64,000 nucleotides of DNA from an uncultured Parasphingopyxis sp. (GCA_947259005.1 CAMYKP010000006.1:186001-250000), one strand, 5' to 3'. Numbered from the stretch's first letter, positions 48,000 to 58,837 are shown. Notes: generated by a model from the sequence alone, not told the origin. Numbers and translations: made by a program.

Positions 48000-50642
48000 A
48001 TGACTTCAACCAACGATATACGCCGTTCTTTCCTCGATTTTTTCGAGGGCGAAGGACATACGCAAGTGCCTTCGTCGCCGCTGGTTCCGCATAACGACCC
48101 GACGCTCATGTTCGTCAATGCGGGGATGGTTCCGTTCAAGAATGTGTTCACCGGGCTTGAAACGCGTGACTATCAGACGGCAACGAGTTCGCAGAAGTGC
48201 GTGCGGGCAGGGGGCAAGCATAACGATCTCGACAATGTCGGCTATACAGCGCGACATCACACATTTTTCGAGATGCTCGGCAATTTCTCGTTCGGCGACT
48301 ATTTCAAGGAACGTGCGATCGAGCTCGCCTGGAGGTTGATCACCAGGGAATGGGGCATCAATCCGGACCGCCTGACAGCGACCGTCTATCATGACGATGA
48401 CCAGGCTTTCGATCTCTGGCGGAAAATTTCCGGCCTTCCCGAAAGCCGGATCATCCGCATCCCGACCTCCGACAATTTCTGGTCGATGGGCGACACCGGA
48501 CCCTGCGGCCCTTGCAGCGAAATATTCTACGATCATGGTGATCATATTCCCGGCGGCCCTCCTGGTTCTCCGGACGAGGATGGCGATCGCTTCGTTGAAA
48601 TCTGGAATCTCGTCTTCATGCAGTTCGACCAGCGGGACGGCGAACGCACGGACCTGCCGCGCCCCTCGATCGACACCGGTATGGGCCTCGAGCGGGTCGC
48701 CGCAGTTTTGCAGGGCACGCACGACAATTATGAAATCGACCTGTTCAAGGCGCTTATCGCCGAAAGTGCCGAACTGACCGGAACATCTCCCGACGGCGAC
48801 ACCGCAGCCTCGCATCGCGTGATCGCAGACCATCTGCGCAGCGTCAGTTTCCTCATTGCTGACGGTGTTCTGCCCGCCAATGAAGGGCGTGGTTACGTGC
48901 TCAGGCGGATCATGCGCCGGGCCATGCGCCACGCGCATATATTGGGCGCGAAAGATCCGTTGATGAATCGGCTGGTTCCCGAACTGGTAGCCGAAATGGG
49001 CGGTGCTTTTCCGGAGCTTGTCCGTGCGCAGCCGCTGGTTGAAGAAACTCTGCTGCATGAAGAAGTCCGGTTCCGCCAGACTTTGTCGAATGGCCTCAAA
49101 CTTCTCGACGAAGCGGTTTCGGACATGGGCGACGGCGAAACGCTGGCGGGCGAAACTGCGTTCAAGCTCTACGACACATACGGCTTTCCCTATGATTTGA
49201 CGGAAGATGCACTGCGCGCCCGTGGTCTCGGCATCGACCGGGACGGTTTCGATGCAGCGATGGCCGAGCAGAAAGCTGCTGCACGCGCTGCCTGGAAGGG
49301 GTCCGGTGATGCTGCATCCGAAACCGTCTGGTTCGATATCGCCGAACAGCATGGCGGCACGGAATTTGTCGGATACACAACCGACGAAGCCGAAGGACAA
49401 GTCGTCGCCATCGTCAAGGATGGCGCGAGTGTCGAACGCGCCGGGGCTGGTGACAAGGTTACGCTCGTGACCAACCAGACGCCCTTCTACGCCGAAAGCG
49501 GCGGCCAGATGGGAGACACCGGTAAAGTCAGTAATGAAGCAGGCTTGTCGGCAACCATTTCCGATACATCGAAACCGCTGGGCCGTTTGCACGCCCATCA
49601 CATGACTATCGACTCAGGCGAGATCGCGGTCGGCCAGGTGGTGACGCTCACCATTGATGCCGAGCGCCGCGCCCGGCTGCGCTCCAATCATAGCGCGACG
49701 CACCTGATGCACGCCGCCCTTCGCAATCGTCTTGGTGCTCATGTCACACAGAAGGGCAGCCTAGTCGCGGAAGACCGGCTTCGATTCGATTTTTCCCATC
49801 CCAAGGCGCTTGAACGGGACGACATCGCAGCAATAGAGGCTGAGGTGAATGCACAGATCCGCGGCAATGCCGGCGTCGTCACACGACTCATGACCCCGGA
49901 TGAGGCCGTCGAAGCCGGGGCGCTTGCCCTGTTCGGCGAAAAATATGGCGACGAGGTTCGGGTATTATCCATGGGCCGCAATGGCACCGCGGATTATTCC
50001 GTAGAGCTTTGCGGCGGCACCCATGTCTCGGCATTGGGCGATATCGGTTTGTTCGTCGTGATTTCGGAAAGCGCCGTTTCTGCCGGTGTACGGCGGATCG
50101 AAGCCTTGACTGGCGAAGCGGCAAGGCTCTGGTACCGGGACCGGGAAGCCAAGCTGCTTAGCGCCGCCGAAACGCTCAAGACCAGCGCTGACGAGCTGCC
50201 GGGGCGTGTCGCGGCCCTGCTGGATGATCGCAAGCGCCTGGAAAAGGAACTCGCCGAAGCAAAGAAATCATTGGCAATGGGCGGCGGCAGTTCCGGCGGT
50301 GCCGAAACCGAAACGATCGGCAGCATCAAATTTGCGGGTCAGGTTGTCGAAGGACTGGACCCCAAATCCCTGCGCGGTCTGATTGACGAATCCAAGGCCG
50401 GTCTCGGATCCGGAATTGCAGCAATTATCGCCGTGAATGAAGGCAGGGCCAGCGTGGCCGTCGGCATGACCGACGATCTAACATCCGATCATGATGCGGT
50501 CGCACTGGTTCGGGTGGCGGTCGAAACGCTTGGCGGCAAGGGCGGCGGCGGCCGGCCCGATATGGCGCAGGGCGGCGGACCGGACGGCGCGAAGGCCGAT
50601 GTGGCCCTAACCGCGATCCGCAAAGCATTGACTGCCGGCTAA
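48000..50642 (+). CDS. alaS: Alanyl-tRNA synthetase
   Basis: The 880-residue class II synthetase has the aminoacylation domain ([30 protein letters not shown]), the editing domain with the zinc/hydrolysis motifs [12 protein letters not shown] and CGGTHV, and the C-terminal oligomerisation/C-Ala domain, GC- and Gly-rich ([16 protein letters not shown]). I start it at [10 protein letters not shown] (48000); ATG 47991 three codons earlier is possible. Neither has a strong ribosome site. Confidence 0.98.
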   Translation: MTSTNDIRRSFLDFFEGEGHTQVPSSPLVPHNDPTLMFVNAGMVPFKNVFTGLETRDYQTATSSQKCVRAGGKHNDLDNVGYTARHHTFFEMLGNFSFGDYFKERAIELAWRLITREWGINPDRLTATVYHDDDQAFDLWRKISGLPESRIIRIPTSDNFWSMGDTGPCGPCSEIFYDHGDHIPGGPPGSPDEDGDRFVEIWNLVFMQFDQRDGERTDLPRPSIDTGMGLERVAAVLQGTHDNYEIDLFKALIAESAELTGTSPDGDTAASHRVIADHLRSVSFLIADGVLPANEGRGYVLRRIMRRAMRHAHILGAKDPLMNRLVPELVAEMGGAFPELVRAQPLVEETLLHEEVRFRQTLSNGLKLLDEAVSDMGDGETLAGETAFKLYDTYGFPYDLTEDALRARGLGIDRDGFDAAMAEQKAAARAAWKGSGDAASETVWFDIAEQHGGTEFVGYTTDEAEGQVVAIVKDGASVERAGAGDKVTLVTNQTPFYAESGGQMGDTGKVSNEAGLSATISDTSKPLGRLHAHHMTIDSGEIAVGQVVTLTIDAERRARLRSNHSATHLMHAALRNRLGAHVTQKGSLVAEDRLRFDFSHPKALERDDIAAIEAEVNAQIRGNAGVVTRLMTPDEAVEAGALALFGEKYGDEVRVLSMGRNGTADYSVELCGGTHVSALGDIGLFVVISESAVSAGVRRIEALTGEAARLWYRDREAKLLSAAETLKTSADELPGRVAALLDDRKRLEKELAEAKKSLAMGGGSSGGAETETIGSIKFAGQVVEGLDPKSLRGLIDESKAGLGSGIAAIIAVNEGRASVAVGMTDDLTSDHDAVALVRVAVETLGGKGGGGRPDMAQGGGPDGAKADVALTAIRKALTAG

Positions 50643-50648
50643 AAGCCC

Positions 50649-52421
50649 TCAGGATTTACGCAATTTTTCCCGGGGAAGTTCGGGGAGATGATCGAGCTCG
50701 CCAAGGTTCATGATAGCCTCGCGAAGTTCAGCGCGTTTCTCGTGGATTGAGGCTATGACCGGCCCCATCGGAACGCCGATATCAACCAGCACCGCCTCGG
50801 ACAGCTGGAGCGACGATTCGACTGTTTCAGGCACGGCGTCGGTCGCTCCGGCACGGTATAGCGCAGCAGCATGATCCGGATCACGCGCGCGCGCGACGAT
50901 GGTGAGATCAGGATGAGCCTCGCGAACACGCGCCGTGAGCTGCACCACGCTTACCGGGTCATCCATTGTCAGGATCAGTGCGCTGACTCGCTCCAGATCA
51001 AGGTTTTCCAGAAGCTGCGGTCGGGAAACATCGCCGAAGATCGTCGGAAAACCATCGCGCCGGCCCCGGGCAACAGTATCGATGTTGGAATCAACGGCCA
51101 CGAATGGTTGATTGTGCTCGCGCATCATCTCGGCGACGAGACGACCGACCCGGCCAAAGCCGACAATGATGGCTCGCTCTTCGCCGTCGCTGTTCTCGCC
51201 GGATATGTCGACATGCGTTTCGCGCATTTCCACCCTGCGCGCAGCAACCCGCCCAGCACGAGCAAGCAGAGGCGTAATCGTCAGGCCGATGGCCGTCACA
51301 GTCTGCCAGAAGGCGGCGGTTGAAGGCTGGATCAGCGCCGCCTGGAGAGCAGCGGTCAGCACGATCAACGTGGTTTCGGACGGCGAAGACATGAGCAATC
51401 CTGCCTCTGCCGATGTCGCACGCCGCGCGCCCGCAAAGCGAAGCAGCAGGTATATCACCACCGTCTTCACGACCACGACACCGACAACCGCCAGCAGCAG
51501 AGAGGCCCAGTTGTCCATCACGACCGGCAGATCGAGGCTCATTCCCACAGTGATCAGGAAAACCCCAAGTGCCAGGCCCTTGAACGGCTCGGTGATCACT
51601 TCCACTTCGCGGTGATATTCAGTTTCTGCGATAACGAGACCGGCCACCAGCGCGCCAACGATAGGGGAGAGGCCCACGGCGCTTGTCGCGAGACTGGCCA
51701 ATATGATCACAAGCAGGCAGGCAGCCAGGAAAACTTCAGGACTTTTCGTACGCGCCGCCTGGGCGAAAAGTCGCGGAAGAACCAATCGCCCGCCGACAAG
51801 CAAACCCGCTACGGTCACGAAACTCAGGAGAAGCGTCCAACCCAATGCCGAGAGCCCTGCATCCTGCGACATCGGACCCATCGCACCAATGAAGAAAATG
51901 ATCGGAACGATAGCGACGTCCTGAAACAGCAGGATACCGAGTGCCGCTTTGCCGACAGGTGTCTTGGTTCCCGACATCGGTAAAACCAGCGCCGTGGAAG
52001 AAAGCGCCAGCGCCAGCCCCATGCCGAGTGCGCCAATCGGGCTTTGGCCAAGCGCCAGCAATGCGGCGCCGATCAGCAGTCCGCAGCCAATAAGCTCAGC
52101 TGCACCAACGCCGAAAACCATGGCGCGCATTGCCCATAGCCGCTTGAAAGAAAGTTCGAGCCCAATGGAGAACAGCAGCAGGACAATCCCGAATTCGGCA
52201 AAAGGCTCTATCGCCTCACGATCGGTAATCGTGACATGGACCAGCCAGGGCGCACGGTCTGTCAGCGCGCCCAGGCCCGAAGGCCCGACCAACACCCCGA
52301 CGAGGATAAAGCCGATGACCGGCGTGATCCGGAACCGGGCGAAAAGCGGGATGACGATCCCTGCCGCGCCCAGAATAACGAGCGCATCACTGAGCGCAGT
52401 CGAATCGATCCCATGGTTCAT
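50649..52421 (-). CDS. CPA2-family cation/proton antiporter with RCK domain
   Basis: The 590-residue membrane protein has about 12 hydrophobic spans in residues 10-385 (Na/H exchanger fold, FLVG-like repeats, LFQDVAIVP). A cytosolic Rossmann RCK_N domain begins at VGFGRVGRLVAE (about 421) and runs to about 540. It resembles KefB/KefC potassium efflux systems, which are gated by glutathione adducts in enterobacteria. The glutathione contacts cannot be verified here, so the ion and gating are inferred. Convergent with alaS, 6 nt apart. Confidence 0.92.
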   Translation of the reverse strand: MNHGIDSTALSDALVILGAAGIVIPLFARFRITPVIGFILVGVLVGPSGLGALTDRAPWLVHVTITDREAIEPFAEFGIVLLLFSIGLELSFKRLWAMRAMVFGVGAAELIGCGLLIGAALLALGQSPIGALGMGLALALSSTALVLPMSGTKTPVGKAALGILLFQDVAIVPIIFFIGAMGPMSQDAGLSALGWTLLLSFVTVAGLLVGGRLVLPRLFAQAARTKSPEVFLAACLLVIILASLATSAVGLSPIVGALVAGLVIAETEYHREVEVITEPFKGLALGVFLITVGMSLDLPVVMDNWASLLLAVVGVVVVKTVVIYLLLRFAGARRATSAEAGLLMSSPSETTLIVLTAALQAALIQPSTAAFWQTVTAIGLTITPLLARAGRVAARRVEMRETHVDISGENSDGEERAIIVGFGRVGRLVAEMMREHNQPFVAVDSNIDTVARGRRDGFPTIFGDVSRPQLLENLDLERVSALILTMDDPVSVVQLTARVREAHPDLTIVARARDPDHAAALYRAGATDAVPETVESSLQLSEAVLVDIGVPMGPVIASIHEKRAELREAIMNLGELDHLPELPREKLRKS

Positions 52422-52449
52422 GCTTCGCTTCTAGGGGCAAAGCAGGTAA

Positions 52450-53682
52450 ATGGCAGGGGTGAATAGCAATATTCGGACCCAAATATGCATTGCCGGTGGT
52501 GGTCCGGCGGGATTGATGGCGGGGTTGCTCTTCGCCCGTGCTGGTGTCGAGACTCTCGTGCTGGAGAAACATGCCGATTTCCTGCGCGATTTTCGAGGCG
52601 ATACGGTTCATCCGTCGACACTTGAACTGTTCGCTCAACTGGGCTGGCTGGACGAACTTCTCGAGCTTCCCCATGTCCGGGTCGACCGGATCAGCGCCCG
52701 TGTCGGCGGCCAGTTTGTGCAAATCGCCGATTTCAGGCACCTGCCGGTACCGGCACCCTTCATAGCGATGATGCCGCAATGGGATCTGCTCGATTTCATC
52801 GCCCGCAAGGCAAAAGCCTATCCCGGTTTCCGGCTGGAGATGAATCGCGAAGTTACCAGTTTAACCAAGCAATCAAATGGACAGATTTCCGGTGTGATGC
52901 TTAAAAACGGCAACACGGTGGAGGCCGATCTCATTATCGCCGCCGACGGGCGGGGTTCGGTCCTTCGCAGGGCTGGTGAGCTGCCAATGGAAACGCTTGG
53001 CGCCCCGATGGATGTATTCTGGTTCCGAGTGGAAAAGGCACCCGGCGATGACGAAGAAACGTTCGGCGTGTTCGAACGCGGCCATATCTTCATCCTCATT
53101 GATCGCGGCGATTACTGGCAATGCGCTTATGTTATAGGAAAAGGCGGCGGCGATGCAGTCAAGGCGCGCGAGCTCGACGATTTCAAGACCGAAATGATCG
53201 CTTACCTTCCAATTCTGGAGCATGGGCTCGCCGCAATCCGAAGTTGGGATGACATCAAATTGCTGTCGGTATCGCTTGATCGCCTGACACGGTGGCATCG
53301 CCCGGGCCTGCTGGCGATTGGCGATGCGGCTCATGCGATGTCGCCGATTGGCGGCGTCGGAATCAATCTTGCGGTTCAGGATGCCGTGGCCGCAGCCAAT
53401 ATTCTCGCCGCACCCATGTCGCGCGGGGAGCCAGTGGAGCATTTGCTGGAAAAGGTGCAACAGCGCCGCTGGAAACCGACAAGCCGGATCCAGCAGCTGC
53501 AGAAATTTGCGCAGAATACCCTGATCGCACCGATTCTTACGGGGCAAAGCGAAGTCAGCAAGCCGCCTCTACCCTTGCGGTTGATCAACAGGGCCCCGCT
53601 CTTGCAGCGAATCCCGGCGCGCATTATCGGCCTGGGTTTCAGGCGGGAAAAAATAGATTCCCCCGACGCCTCGGCCGCCTGA
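52450..53682 (+). CDS. FAD-dependent monooxygenase
   Basis: The 410-residue flavoprotein has the dinucleotide motif CIAGGGPAGLMAGLLFARAG (about 13-32), the middle DG motif AADGRGSVLR, and the GD motif GDAAHAMSPIGGVGINLAVQDA. This is the class A aromatic hydroxylase/UbiH-like family. The substrate is not evident. Divergent to the antiporter gene (28 nt) and convergent to icd (5 nt). Confidence 0.93.
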   Translation: MAGVNSNIRTQICIAGGGPAGLMAGLLFARAGVETLVLEKHADFLRDFRGDTVHPSTLELFAQLGWLDELLELPHVRVDRISARVGGQFVQIADFRHLPVPAPFIAMMPQWDLLDFIARKAKAYPGFRLEMNREVTSLTKQSNGQISGVMLKNGNTVEADLIIAADGRGSVLRRAGELPMETLGAPMDVFWFRVEKAPGDDEETFGVFERGHIFILIDRGDYWQCAYVIGKGGGDAVKARELDDFKTEMIAYLPILEHGLAAIRSWDDIKLLSVSLDRLTRWHRPGLLAIGDAAHAMSPIGGVGINLAVQDAVAAANILAAPMSRGEPVEHLLEKVQQRRWKPTSRIQQLQKFAQNTLIAPILTGQSEVSKPPLPLRLINRAPLLQRIPARIIGLGFRREKIDSPDASAA

Positions 53683-53687
53683 GAGAC

Positions 53688-54908
53688 CTACCAGCTGTCC
53701 ATCGCGGTTTCGAGATTGACGCGGACTGCTTCGAAAAACTGTTCACTGGTCATCCAGGCCTGATCAGGGCCGATGAGGATTGCGAGATCCTTCGTCATCT
53801 GGCCTTGTTCAACAGTCTCGATGCAAACGCGTTCCAGCGTTTCGGCGAAACGTGTGACTTCCGGCGTTTCATCGAATTTGCCGCGATAGATAAGGCCGCG
53901 CGTCCAGGCGAAAATCGAGGCGATCGGATTGGTCGACGTCGCCTTGCCCTGCTGGTGCATGCGATAATGGCGAGTAACCGTGCCGTGCGCGGCTTCGGCC
54001 TCAACCGTCTTGCCATCGGGTGTCATCAATACGGACGTCATAAGCCCGAGTGAACCGAAGCCCTGTGCCACGGTGTCGGATTGCACATCGCCATCATAGT
54101 TTTTGCAGGCCCAGACAAACTTGCCCGACCATTTCAGGGCCGAAGCGACCATATCGTCGATCAGGCGATGCTCGTAGGTAATGCCAGCAGCATCGAAATC
54201 GGCCTTGAACTCCGCCTGGAACACTTCCTCGAACAGATCTTTGAACCTGCCATCATATTTTTTCATGATGGTGTTCTTGGTCGAGAGATAGACCGGCCAA
54301 TTGCGCTGCAAGCCATAGTTCATGCTGGCGCGCGCGAAATCGCGGATACTGTCGTCGAGATTGTACATCGCCATGGCAACGCCGGGGGAGGGGAACTGGA
54401 ATACCTCTTCATCGATTACCGTGCCGTCATCGCCTTCGAATACGAGGCGCAATTTGCCGGGGCTGGGGACTAGCATGTCTGTTGCGCGATACTGATCGCC
54501 AAAGGCATGACGGCCGATAACGATGGGATCGGTCCACCCCGGCACCAGCCGCGGGACATTGTCGATTACGATAGGCTCGCGAAAAACAACGCCGCCAAGA
54601 ATATTGCGAATCGTGCCGTTTGGCGATTTCCACATCCGCTTGAGATCAAATTCCGCCACCCGGTCTTCATCCGGTGTGATCGTTGCGCATTTTACGCCGA
54701 CACCATGTTTCTTGATCGCGTTCGCTGCGTCCACCGTGATTTGGTCATCCGTCTCGTCGCGCTTTTGGATGGAAAGATCGTAATAATGCAGGTCAATGTC
54801 GAGATAGGGTTTGATCAGCCGTTCGCGGATCCATTCCCAGATAATCCGTGTCATTTCATCGCCGTCGATTTCGACGACCGGATTTTTGACCTTAATCTTC
54901 GTTGCCAT
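53688..54908 (-). CDS. icd: NADP-dependent isocitrate dehydrogenase
   Basis: The 406-residue enzyme of the eukaryote-like type II family turns isocitrate into 2-oxoglutarate and CO2 with NADP. The N-terminal [21 protein letters not shown], the substrate region [27 protein letters not shown], and the cofactor region [23 protein letters not shown] are present. It starts at [10 protein letters not shown] (54908). It supplies NADPH. Confidence 0.98.
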   Translation of the reverse strand: MATKIKVKNPVVEIDGDEMTRIIWEWIRERLIKPYLDIDLHYYDLSIQKRDETDDQITVDAANAIKKHGVGVKCATITPDEDRVAEFDLKRMWKSPNGTIRNILGGVVFREPIVIDNVPRLVPGWTDPIVIGRHAFGDQYRATDMLVPSPGKLRLVFEGDDGTVIDEEVFQFPSPGVAMAMYNLDDSIRDFARASMNYGLQRNWPVYLSTKNTIMKKYDGRFKDLFEEVFQAEFKADFDAAGITYEHRLIDDMVASALKWSGKFVWACKNYDGDVQSDTVAQGFGSLGLMTSVLMTPDGKTVEAEAAHGTVTRHYRMHQQGKATSTNPIASIFAWTRGLIYRGKFDETPEVTRFAETLERVCIETVEQGQMTKDLAILIGPDQAWMTSEQFFEAVRVNLETAMDSW

Positions 54909-55045
54909 GCGTATTTTCGCTTTCCAGATGGGGAGTTTTGAGAATTTGGGCCGGTCTAGGGCGCAAAGCCCGCGCAATCAACCGGGTGGGGCGCGGAAAA
55001 ATGCAGCCGATTGTCACCCCGGACCGCCAACTGTATCAAGCGCGC

Positions 55046-55780
55046 ATGACAGAGCTTCAAAAGCCCCCGGGGGACGACCGCAATGTGCGCTGGCAATGGC
55101 CGCCCATTCACCCCGAGGCCTATAAATATCTCGCGATATCCTCGGCAGCGGCCATTATATTTCTGTGGCTGGGCTGGGATATCATTGCCTGGCCGATCAT
55201 AGGCCTGACCATCTGGATCGCCTCGTTTTTCCGCGATCCGACCCGCGTCACACCCTCTGACGACGATTTGATCATCGCCCCGGCGGATGGATTGGTGACC
55301 CTGATCCGCGATGTTCCGCCACCTGCCGAAATGGCGGGCCCGGATGGACTGGGCGACGAACTGATGTGCCGCGTATCGATTTTCATGAGTGTGTTCGACG
55401 TTCATATCAATCGCGCGCCGATGAGCGGAACGATCCGGGACGTCATCTATATTTCCGGAAAATTCGTGAATGCGGACCTCGACAAGGCTAGCGAAGACAA
55501 TGAGCGCCAGCACATCCTGCTGGAAACCCGGGGTGGCCAGCGTATCGGCTTTACGCAGATTGCAGGCCTTGTCGCGCGGCGAATCGTGCCGTTCGTGAAG
55601 CCCGGCGATATGGTTGTAGCCGGTCAGCGCATCGGGCTGATCCGTTTCGGCAGTCGGGTTGATGTCTATCTTCCCGCTGGAACTGCACCGCGAGTGGCCC
55701 TCGGGCAGAAAACGGTCGCAGGCGAAACGATCATCGCCAAGATCGGTGATGACGCGCGCGCATTCGGCGTATCGCAATGA
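55046..55780 (+). CDS. psd: Phosphatidylserine decarboxylase proenzyme
   Basis: The 244-residue short-form Psd makes phosphatidylethanolamine. It has an early membrane span (about 34-62), [17 protein letters not shown] and the self-cleavage site FGS in [10 protein letters not shown], where Ser becomes the pyruvoyl group. The start is [11 protein letters not shown] by analogy to relatives. An ATG at 55001 is an alternative with a GGAAAA just before it; neither has a strong ribosome site. It overlaps pssA by 4 nt. Confidence 0.93.
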   Translation: MTELQKPPGDDRNVRWQWPPIHPEAYKYLAISSAAAIIFLWLGWDIIAWPIIGLTIWIASFFRDPTRVTPSDDDLIIAPADGLVTLIRDVPPPAEMAGPDGLGDELMCRVSIFMSVFDVHINRAPMSGTIRDVIYISGKFVNADLDKASEDNERQHILLETRGGQRIGFTQIAGLVARRIVPFVKPGDMVVAGQRIGLIRFGSRVDVYLPAGTAPRVALGQKTVAGETIIAKIGDDARAFGVSQ

Positions 55781-56568
55781 AGCCGAGCCGGTTGACCCAT
55801 CCGGTGCGCGGAATTCCGTTACGGGCGATCATCCCGAACGGAATTACCGTGCTTGCCCTGTGCATGGGATTGAGCAGCGTGCGCTATGCACTCGACGGAA
55901 AATGGGAAACGGCTCTTACTTTTATCGTGATCGCGGGCGTACTGGATGGTTTCGACGGACGGGTGGCGCGCCTGCTGAACGGTCAGACTCGGTTCGGAGC
56001 GGAGCTCGATTCGCTGTCCGACGTTATCGCTTTCGGCGTCGCGCCGGCGATGGTCGTCTATCTATGGTCGCTCGAAACCATGCCGCGCTATGGGTGGATT
56101 TTCGCACTTGCCTATGCTGCCTGCTGCGCTTTGCGGCTGGCACGTTTCAATGCGAGCATCGATGTCGACGACCAGCCCCACAAATCGGCCGGTTTCCTGA
56201 CCGGTATTCCTTCACCGACTGCGGCTGGCCTGCTTTTGCTGCCGATGTTTCTCACGCTCGTGACAGAACAGCCGCTGTTTCGCGAATTTTACGTGGTGGC
56301 GCCGTGGAGCGTCCTCATCGCATTCCTGATGGTTTCGGATGTCGCGACCTTTAGCTGGTCCTCGATCCGGTTGCGCCGGGGGCTGCGTTTCAGCGCCCTT
56401 GTCGGGATCGCTGCACTGATCGTCCTGCTGGTCAATATTCCATGGGTTACATTCTCTGCGCTGGCGATTGCCTATATCGCCAGCATTCCGGTCAGCATCG
56501 CCAGCTATGCGAAAGTCAGGCGGCGACGCGCACAGGCTGAAGAGGCAGGCGCGCCGGTCGAGAGCTGA
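55777..56568 (+). CDS. pssA: CDP-diacylglycerol-serine O-phosphatidyltransferase
   Basis: The 263-residue membrane enzyme makes phosphatidylserine from CDP-diacylglycerol and serine, feeding Psd. The CDP-alcohol phosphatidyltransferase motif is [12 protein letters not shown] followed by GAELDSLSD (about 57-83). Several membrane spans follow to about 245, then a basic tail. Its last 53 nt overlap the convergent SOS-type small gene. Confidence 0.96.
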   Translation: MKPSRLTHPVRGIPLRAIIPNGITVLALCMGLSSVRYALDGKWETALTFIVIAGVLDGFDGRVARLLNGQTRFGAELDSLSDVIAFGVAPAMVVYLWSLETMPRYGWIFALAYAACCALRLARFNASIDVDDQPHKSAGFLTGIPSPTAAGLLLLPMFLTLVTEQPLFREFYVVAPWSVLIAFLMVSDVATFSWSSIRLRRGLRFSALVGIAALIVLLVNIPWVTFSALAIAYIASIPVSIASYAKVRRRRAQAEEAGAPVES

Positions 56569-56743
56569 CCCGCGCTGCCGGACGCGGCGATCGCGAAACC
56601 CTGATAACCATCTGCGCAGGCGCGGGAGCCCCTCGCAGCGCGGATATTATCGTCGCCCAACTTTGATGCAATGTCAGGATAATGACTGCCAGCGGTGCAA
56701 TGAGCGCCAGTGTGAAAAACAACGCAGCCAGAACCTGAAACAT
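56516..56743 (-). CDS. Putative SOS-induced small membrane protein
   Basis: The 75-residue product has one hydrophobic span (about 3-24, MFQVLAALFFTLALIAPLAV) and a tail rich in Arg, Pro and Val with about ten Arg and no acidic residue. I choose the ATG at 56743: AAGGA lies 7 nt upstream, whereas the earlier in-frame ATG at 56749 is only 1 nt from it. No family is recognised. Two perfect GTTC-N7-GTTC LexA boxes lie in its promoter, one between -35 and -10 and one next to the -10. Small membrane SOS proteins such as Caulobacter SidA stop division; an analogous role is inference. The 3' end overlaps pssA. Confidence 0.75.
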   Translation of the reverse strand: MFQVLAALFFTLALIAPLAVIILTLHQSWATIISALRGAPAPAQMVIRVSRSPRPAARVSSRPARLPLQPVRVAA

Positions 56744-56814
56744 GTGCATATCCTTCTTTTTCTCTTCGGCAGTTCCCGACTGCCCCGTCCGCTTCCGCGC
56801 GGCACCTTGTGAAT

Positions 56815-56829
56815 GTTCCCCTTGTGTTC
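56815..56829 (-). promoter_or_regulatory. LexA box 1 of the small SOS-type gene
   Basis: A perfect GTTC-N7-GTTC (GTTCCCCTTGTGTTC on the plus strand). It matches the recA box at 13 of 15 positions. It lies directly downstream of the predicted -10 of the minus-strand promoter, covering the start region. Confidence 0.8.
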
Positions 56830-56832
56830 CAT

Positions 56833-56861
56833 CTTCTATGTTCTGCTATTGTTCCGGTCAA
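56833..56861 (-). promoter_or_regulatory. Predicted promoter of the small SOS-type gene
   Basis: On the minus strand a -35 TTGACC (56856-56861) and a -10 TAGAAG (56833-56838) stand 17 nt apart. A LexA box fills the spacer. The -10 match is moderate (four of six) but the -35 is near consensus and the spacing ideal. Confidence 0.65.
56840..56854 (-). promoter_or_regulatory. LexA box 2 of the small SOS-type gene
   Basis: A second perfect GTTC-N7-GTTC (GTTCTGCTATTGTTC on the plus strand) lies exactly in the spacer between the predicted -35 and -10. Its start lies 25 nt from that of box 1, so two LexA dimers could bind side by side. Confidence 0.8.
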
Positions 56862-56869
56862 GTCCGGGC

Positions 56870-56898
56870 TTGCATTTTTTTCTCCAACCGCCTATCTG
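56870..56898 (+). promoter_or_regulatory. Predicted rpsB promoter
   Basis: TTGCAT (56870-56875), 17 nt, TATCTG (56893-56898) fit a housekeeping promoter about 90 nt before the rpsB start. It diverges from the SOS-type promoter, whose -35 is 8 nt away. Confidence 0.55.
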
Positions 56899-56990
56899 CG
56901 CGCCATTCCACATGGAAGGCGCACATACCGGTGTCGGAGCCGTGGCTCTGATTCTTGCTTTCCAGAGGTATAACCGGAAGGAGAAAGACT

Positions 56991-57755
56991 ATGGCGGACG
57001 TTTCCGTCTCAATGCAGCAATTGCTCGAGGTCGGGGCGCATTTCGGCCACCAGACCCATCGTTGGAACCCGAAGATGAAGCCGTATATTTTCGGCGATCG
57101 TAACGGCGTTCATATCATCGATCTCTCGCAGACTGTTCCGCTGTTTCAGCGAGCGCTCGACTTTGTCGACCAGTCTGTCGCTTCGGGCGGGAAGATTCTG
57201 TTCGTCGGCACCAAACGCCAGGCGCAGCAGCCGATTGCCGATGCAGCCCGCTCCTGCGGCCAGCATTTCGTCAATCATCGCTGGCTCGGTGGCATGCTGA
57301 CCAACTGGAAGACCATTTCCAACTCGATCAAGCGTTTCAAGAATCTTGAAGAACAGCTTGGTGGCGACGGATCGGGCTTCACGAAGAAAGAAGTTCTTCA
57401 GCTGACGCGCGAACGCGACAAGCTGGAACTCTCGCTTGGCGGCATCCGCGACATGGGCGGCCTGCCTGACGTCATGTTCATCATCGACGCCAACAAGGAA
57501 GAGCTCGCCATCAAGGAAGCCAACGTTCTCGGTATTCCGGTGGTGGCCATCCTGGACTCCAATGTGAGCCCGGACGGCATCGCATTCCCGGTTCCGGCCA
57601 ATGATGACGCGGCACGCGCTATTCGCCTTTATTGCGAAGCGATTGCTTCGGCTGCCGGTGCAGGGTCCCAGGCAGCAGCAGCAGCAGCTGGCCAGGATCT
57701 CGGCGCGGCTGTTGAACCGCCGGTCGAACCTGCGGTTGCCGCCGCTCAGGCGTAA
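56991..57755 (+). CDS. rpsB: 30S ribosomal protein S2
   Basis: The 254-residue protein starts [20 protein letters not shown] and carries the S2 signatures [14 protein letters not shown] and [16 protein letters not shown]-terminal Ala/Gly/Pro-rich tail of about 35 residues ([20 protein letters not shown]) is longer than in E. coli S2 and resembles other alphaproteobacteria. The ribosome site AAGGAG is 8 nt upstream of ATG 56991. First gene of the rpsB-tsf pair. Confidence 0.98.
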   Translation: MADVSVSMQQLLEVGAHFGHQTHRWNPKMKPYIFGDRNGVHIIDLSQTVPLFQRALDFVDQSVASGGKILFVGTKRQAQQPIADAARSCGQHFVNHRWLGGMLTNWKTISNSIKRFKNLEEQLGGDGSGFTKKEVLQLTRERDKLELSLGGIRDMGGLPDVMFIIDANKEELAIKEANVLGIPVVAILDSNVSPDGIAFPVPANDDAARAIRLYCEAIASAAGAGSQAAAAAAGQDLGAAVEPPVEPAVAAAQA

Positions 57756-57839
57756 CAACCGTCAGCTAGTAAAGTCGTGCGCCGGGTCCGCAGCCCGGCG
57801 CCGCGATACATGATAATTGCAAAGGATAAGGACGGACAG

Positions 57840-58763
57840 ATGGCCGAATTTTCAGCCAAGGACGTAAAAGAACTGCGCGAGCGCACTGGCGCCGGCATGA
57901 TGGACTCGAAAAAAGCCCTGCAGGAAAACAATGGCGACATGGAAGCGTCGATTGACTGGCTTCGCACCAAAGGTCTCGCGGCAGCAGCCAAAAAAGCCGG
58001 TCGCACGGCCGCAGAGGGCCTGGTCGGCGTTGCCGTATCCGGCACGAGCGGCGCGGCCGTTGAAGTCAATTCGGAAACCGATTTCGTCGCCAAGAACGAT
58101 CAGTTCCAGGATTTTGTTGCCAAGGTAACGGAAATCGCACTTGGAACGGATGCCGATATCGAAGCGCTCAAGGCATCCGAATATCCGGGTGGCGGAACGG
58201 TCGAAGAGAAGCTGACCGCCAATATTTCCACGATCGGCGAAAACCAGAGCCTGCGCCGCATCGCCAAGACGAGTGTCGCCAAAGGCGCCGTCGTTTCCTA
58301 CGTTCACAACGCAGCGAAACCTGGGATGGGCAAGATCGGCGTGCTGGTCGCGCTCGAAAGCGATGCGGGCCCCGATGTGCTCGAACCGCTCGGCAAGCAG
58401 CTTGCCATGCATATCGCAGCCGCTTCGCCTCTGGCGCTGACGGGTAACGATCTGGACGCCGACACGATCGAGCGTGAACGCGCCATCGCGACGGAGAAGG
58501 CCGCAGAATCCGGCAAACCCGCCAATATCGTCGAGAAGATGGTCGAAGGCTCGATCGCAAAGTACCGCAAGGAAAATGCGCTGATGAGCCAGATTTTCGT
58601 GATGGATAACAAGTCCAAGATCGAAGATGTTGTTGCTCAGGCAGGCAAGGATGCCGGAACCGAAATCCTGCTCAAGGATTTCATCCGTTTCCAGCTTGGT
58701 GAAGGCATCGAGAAAAAAGAAGAGAATTTTGCCGAGGAAGTGGCCGCAGCGGTAGGCGGGTAA
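57840..58763 (+). CDS. tsf: Elongation factor Ts
   Basis: The 307-residue nucleotide exchange factor for EF-Tu has the N-terminal [18 protein letters not shown], the TDFVAKN core and the C-terminal dimerisation part. I start it at [10 protein letters not shown], since the frame before it is the rpsB-tsf spacer. rpsB-tsf is one transcript by synteny. Confidence 0.98.
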   Translation: MAEFSAKDVKELRERTGAGMMDSKKALQENNGDMEASIDWLRTKGLAAAAKKAGRTAAEGLVGVAVSGTSGAAVEVNSETDFVAKNDQFQDFVAKVTEIALGTDADIEALKASEYPGGGTVEEKLTANISTIGENQSLRRIAKTSVAKGAVVSYVHNAAKPGMGKIGVLVALESDAGPDVLEPLGKQLAMHIAAASPLALTGNDLDADTIERERAIATEKAAESGKPANIVEKMVEGSIAKYRKENALMSQIFVMDNKSKIEDVVAQAGKDAGTEILLKDFIRFQLGEGIEKKEENFAEEVAAAVGG

Positions 58764-58805
58764 CGCGTTTCGCTAATCCACATCCGGGCAATCCAATGCT
58801 TGGCA

Positions 58806-58837
58806 GCGGCGTGCACCCCCACTAGGGTGCGCGCCGC
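58806..58837 (+). terminator. Strong hairpin between tsf and pyrH
   Basis: A 13-base-pair stem (58806-58818 with 58825-58837, one G-U pair) closes a CCACTA loop. Only a broken T tract follows (TTACATATTCTCCTTTT). It lies 42 nt after the tsf stop and may be a terminator or attenuator that separates rpsB-tsf from pyrH-frr; it could also protect the mRNA end. Confidence 0.6.

Noticed and set aside
48006-49601. A 531-codon open frame opposite alaS
   Set aside because: It is the antisense shadow of a full-length synthetase, with no domain and Cys/Arg-rich composition.
56505-56861. A 118-codon minus frame overlapping the SOS-type gene in another frame
   Set aside because: It reads through the operators and promoter, has no membrane or domain pattern, and lacks a ribosome site; the 75-codon frame fits the promoter and SD.
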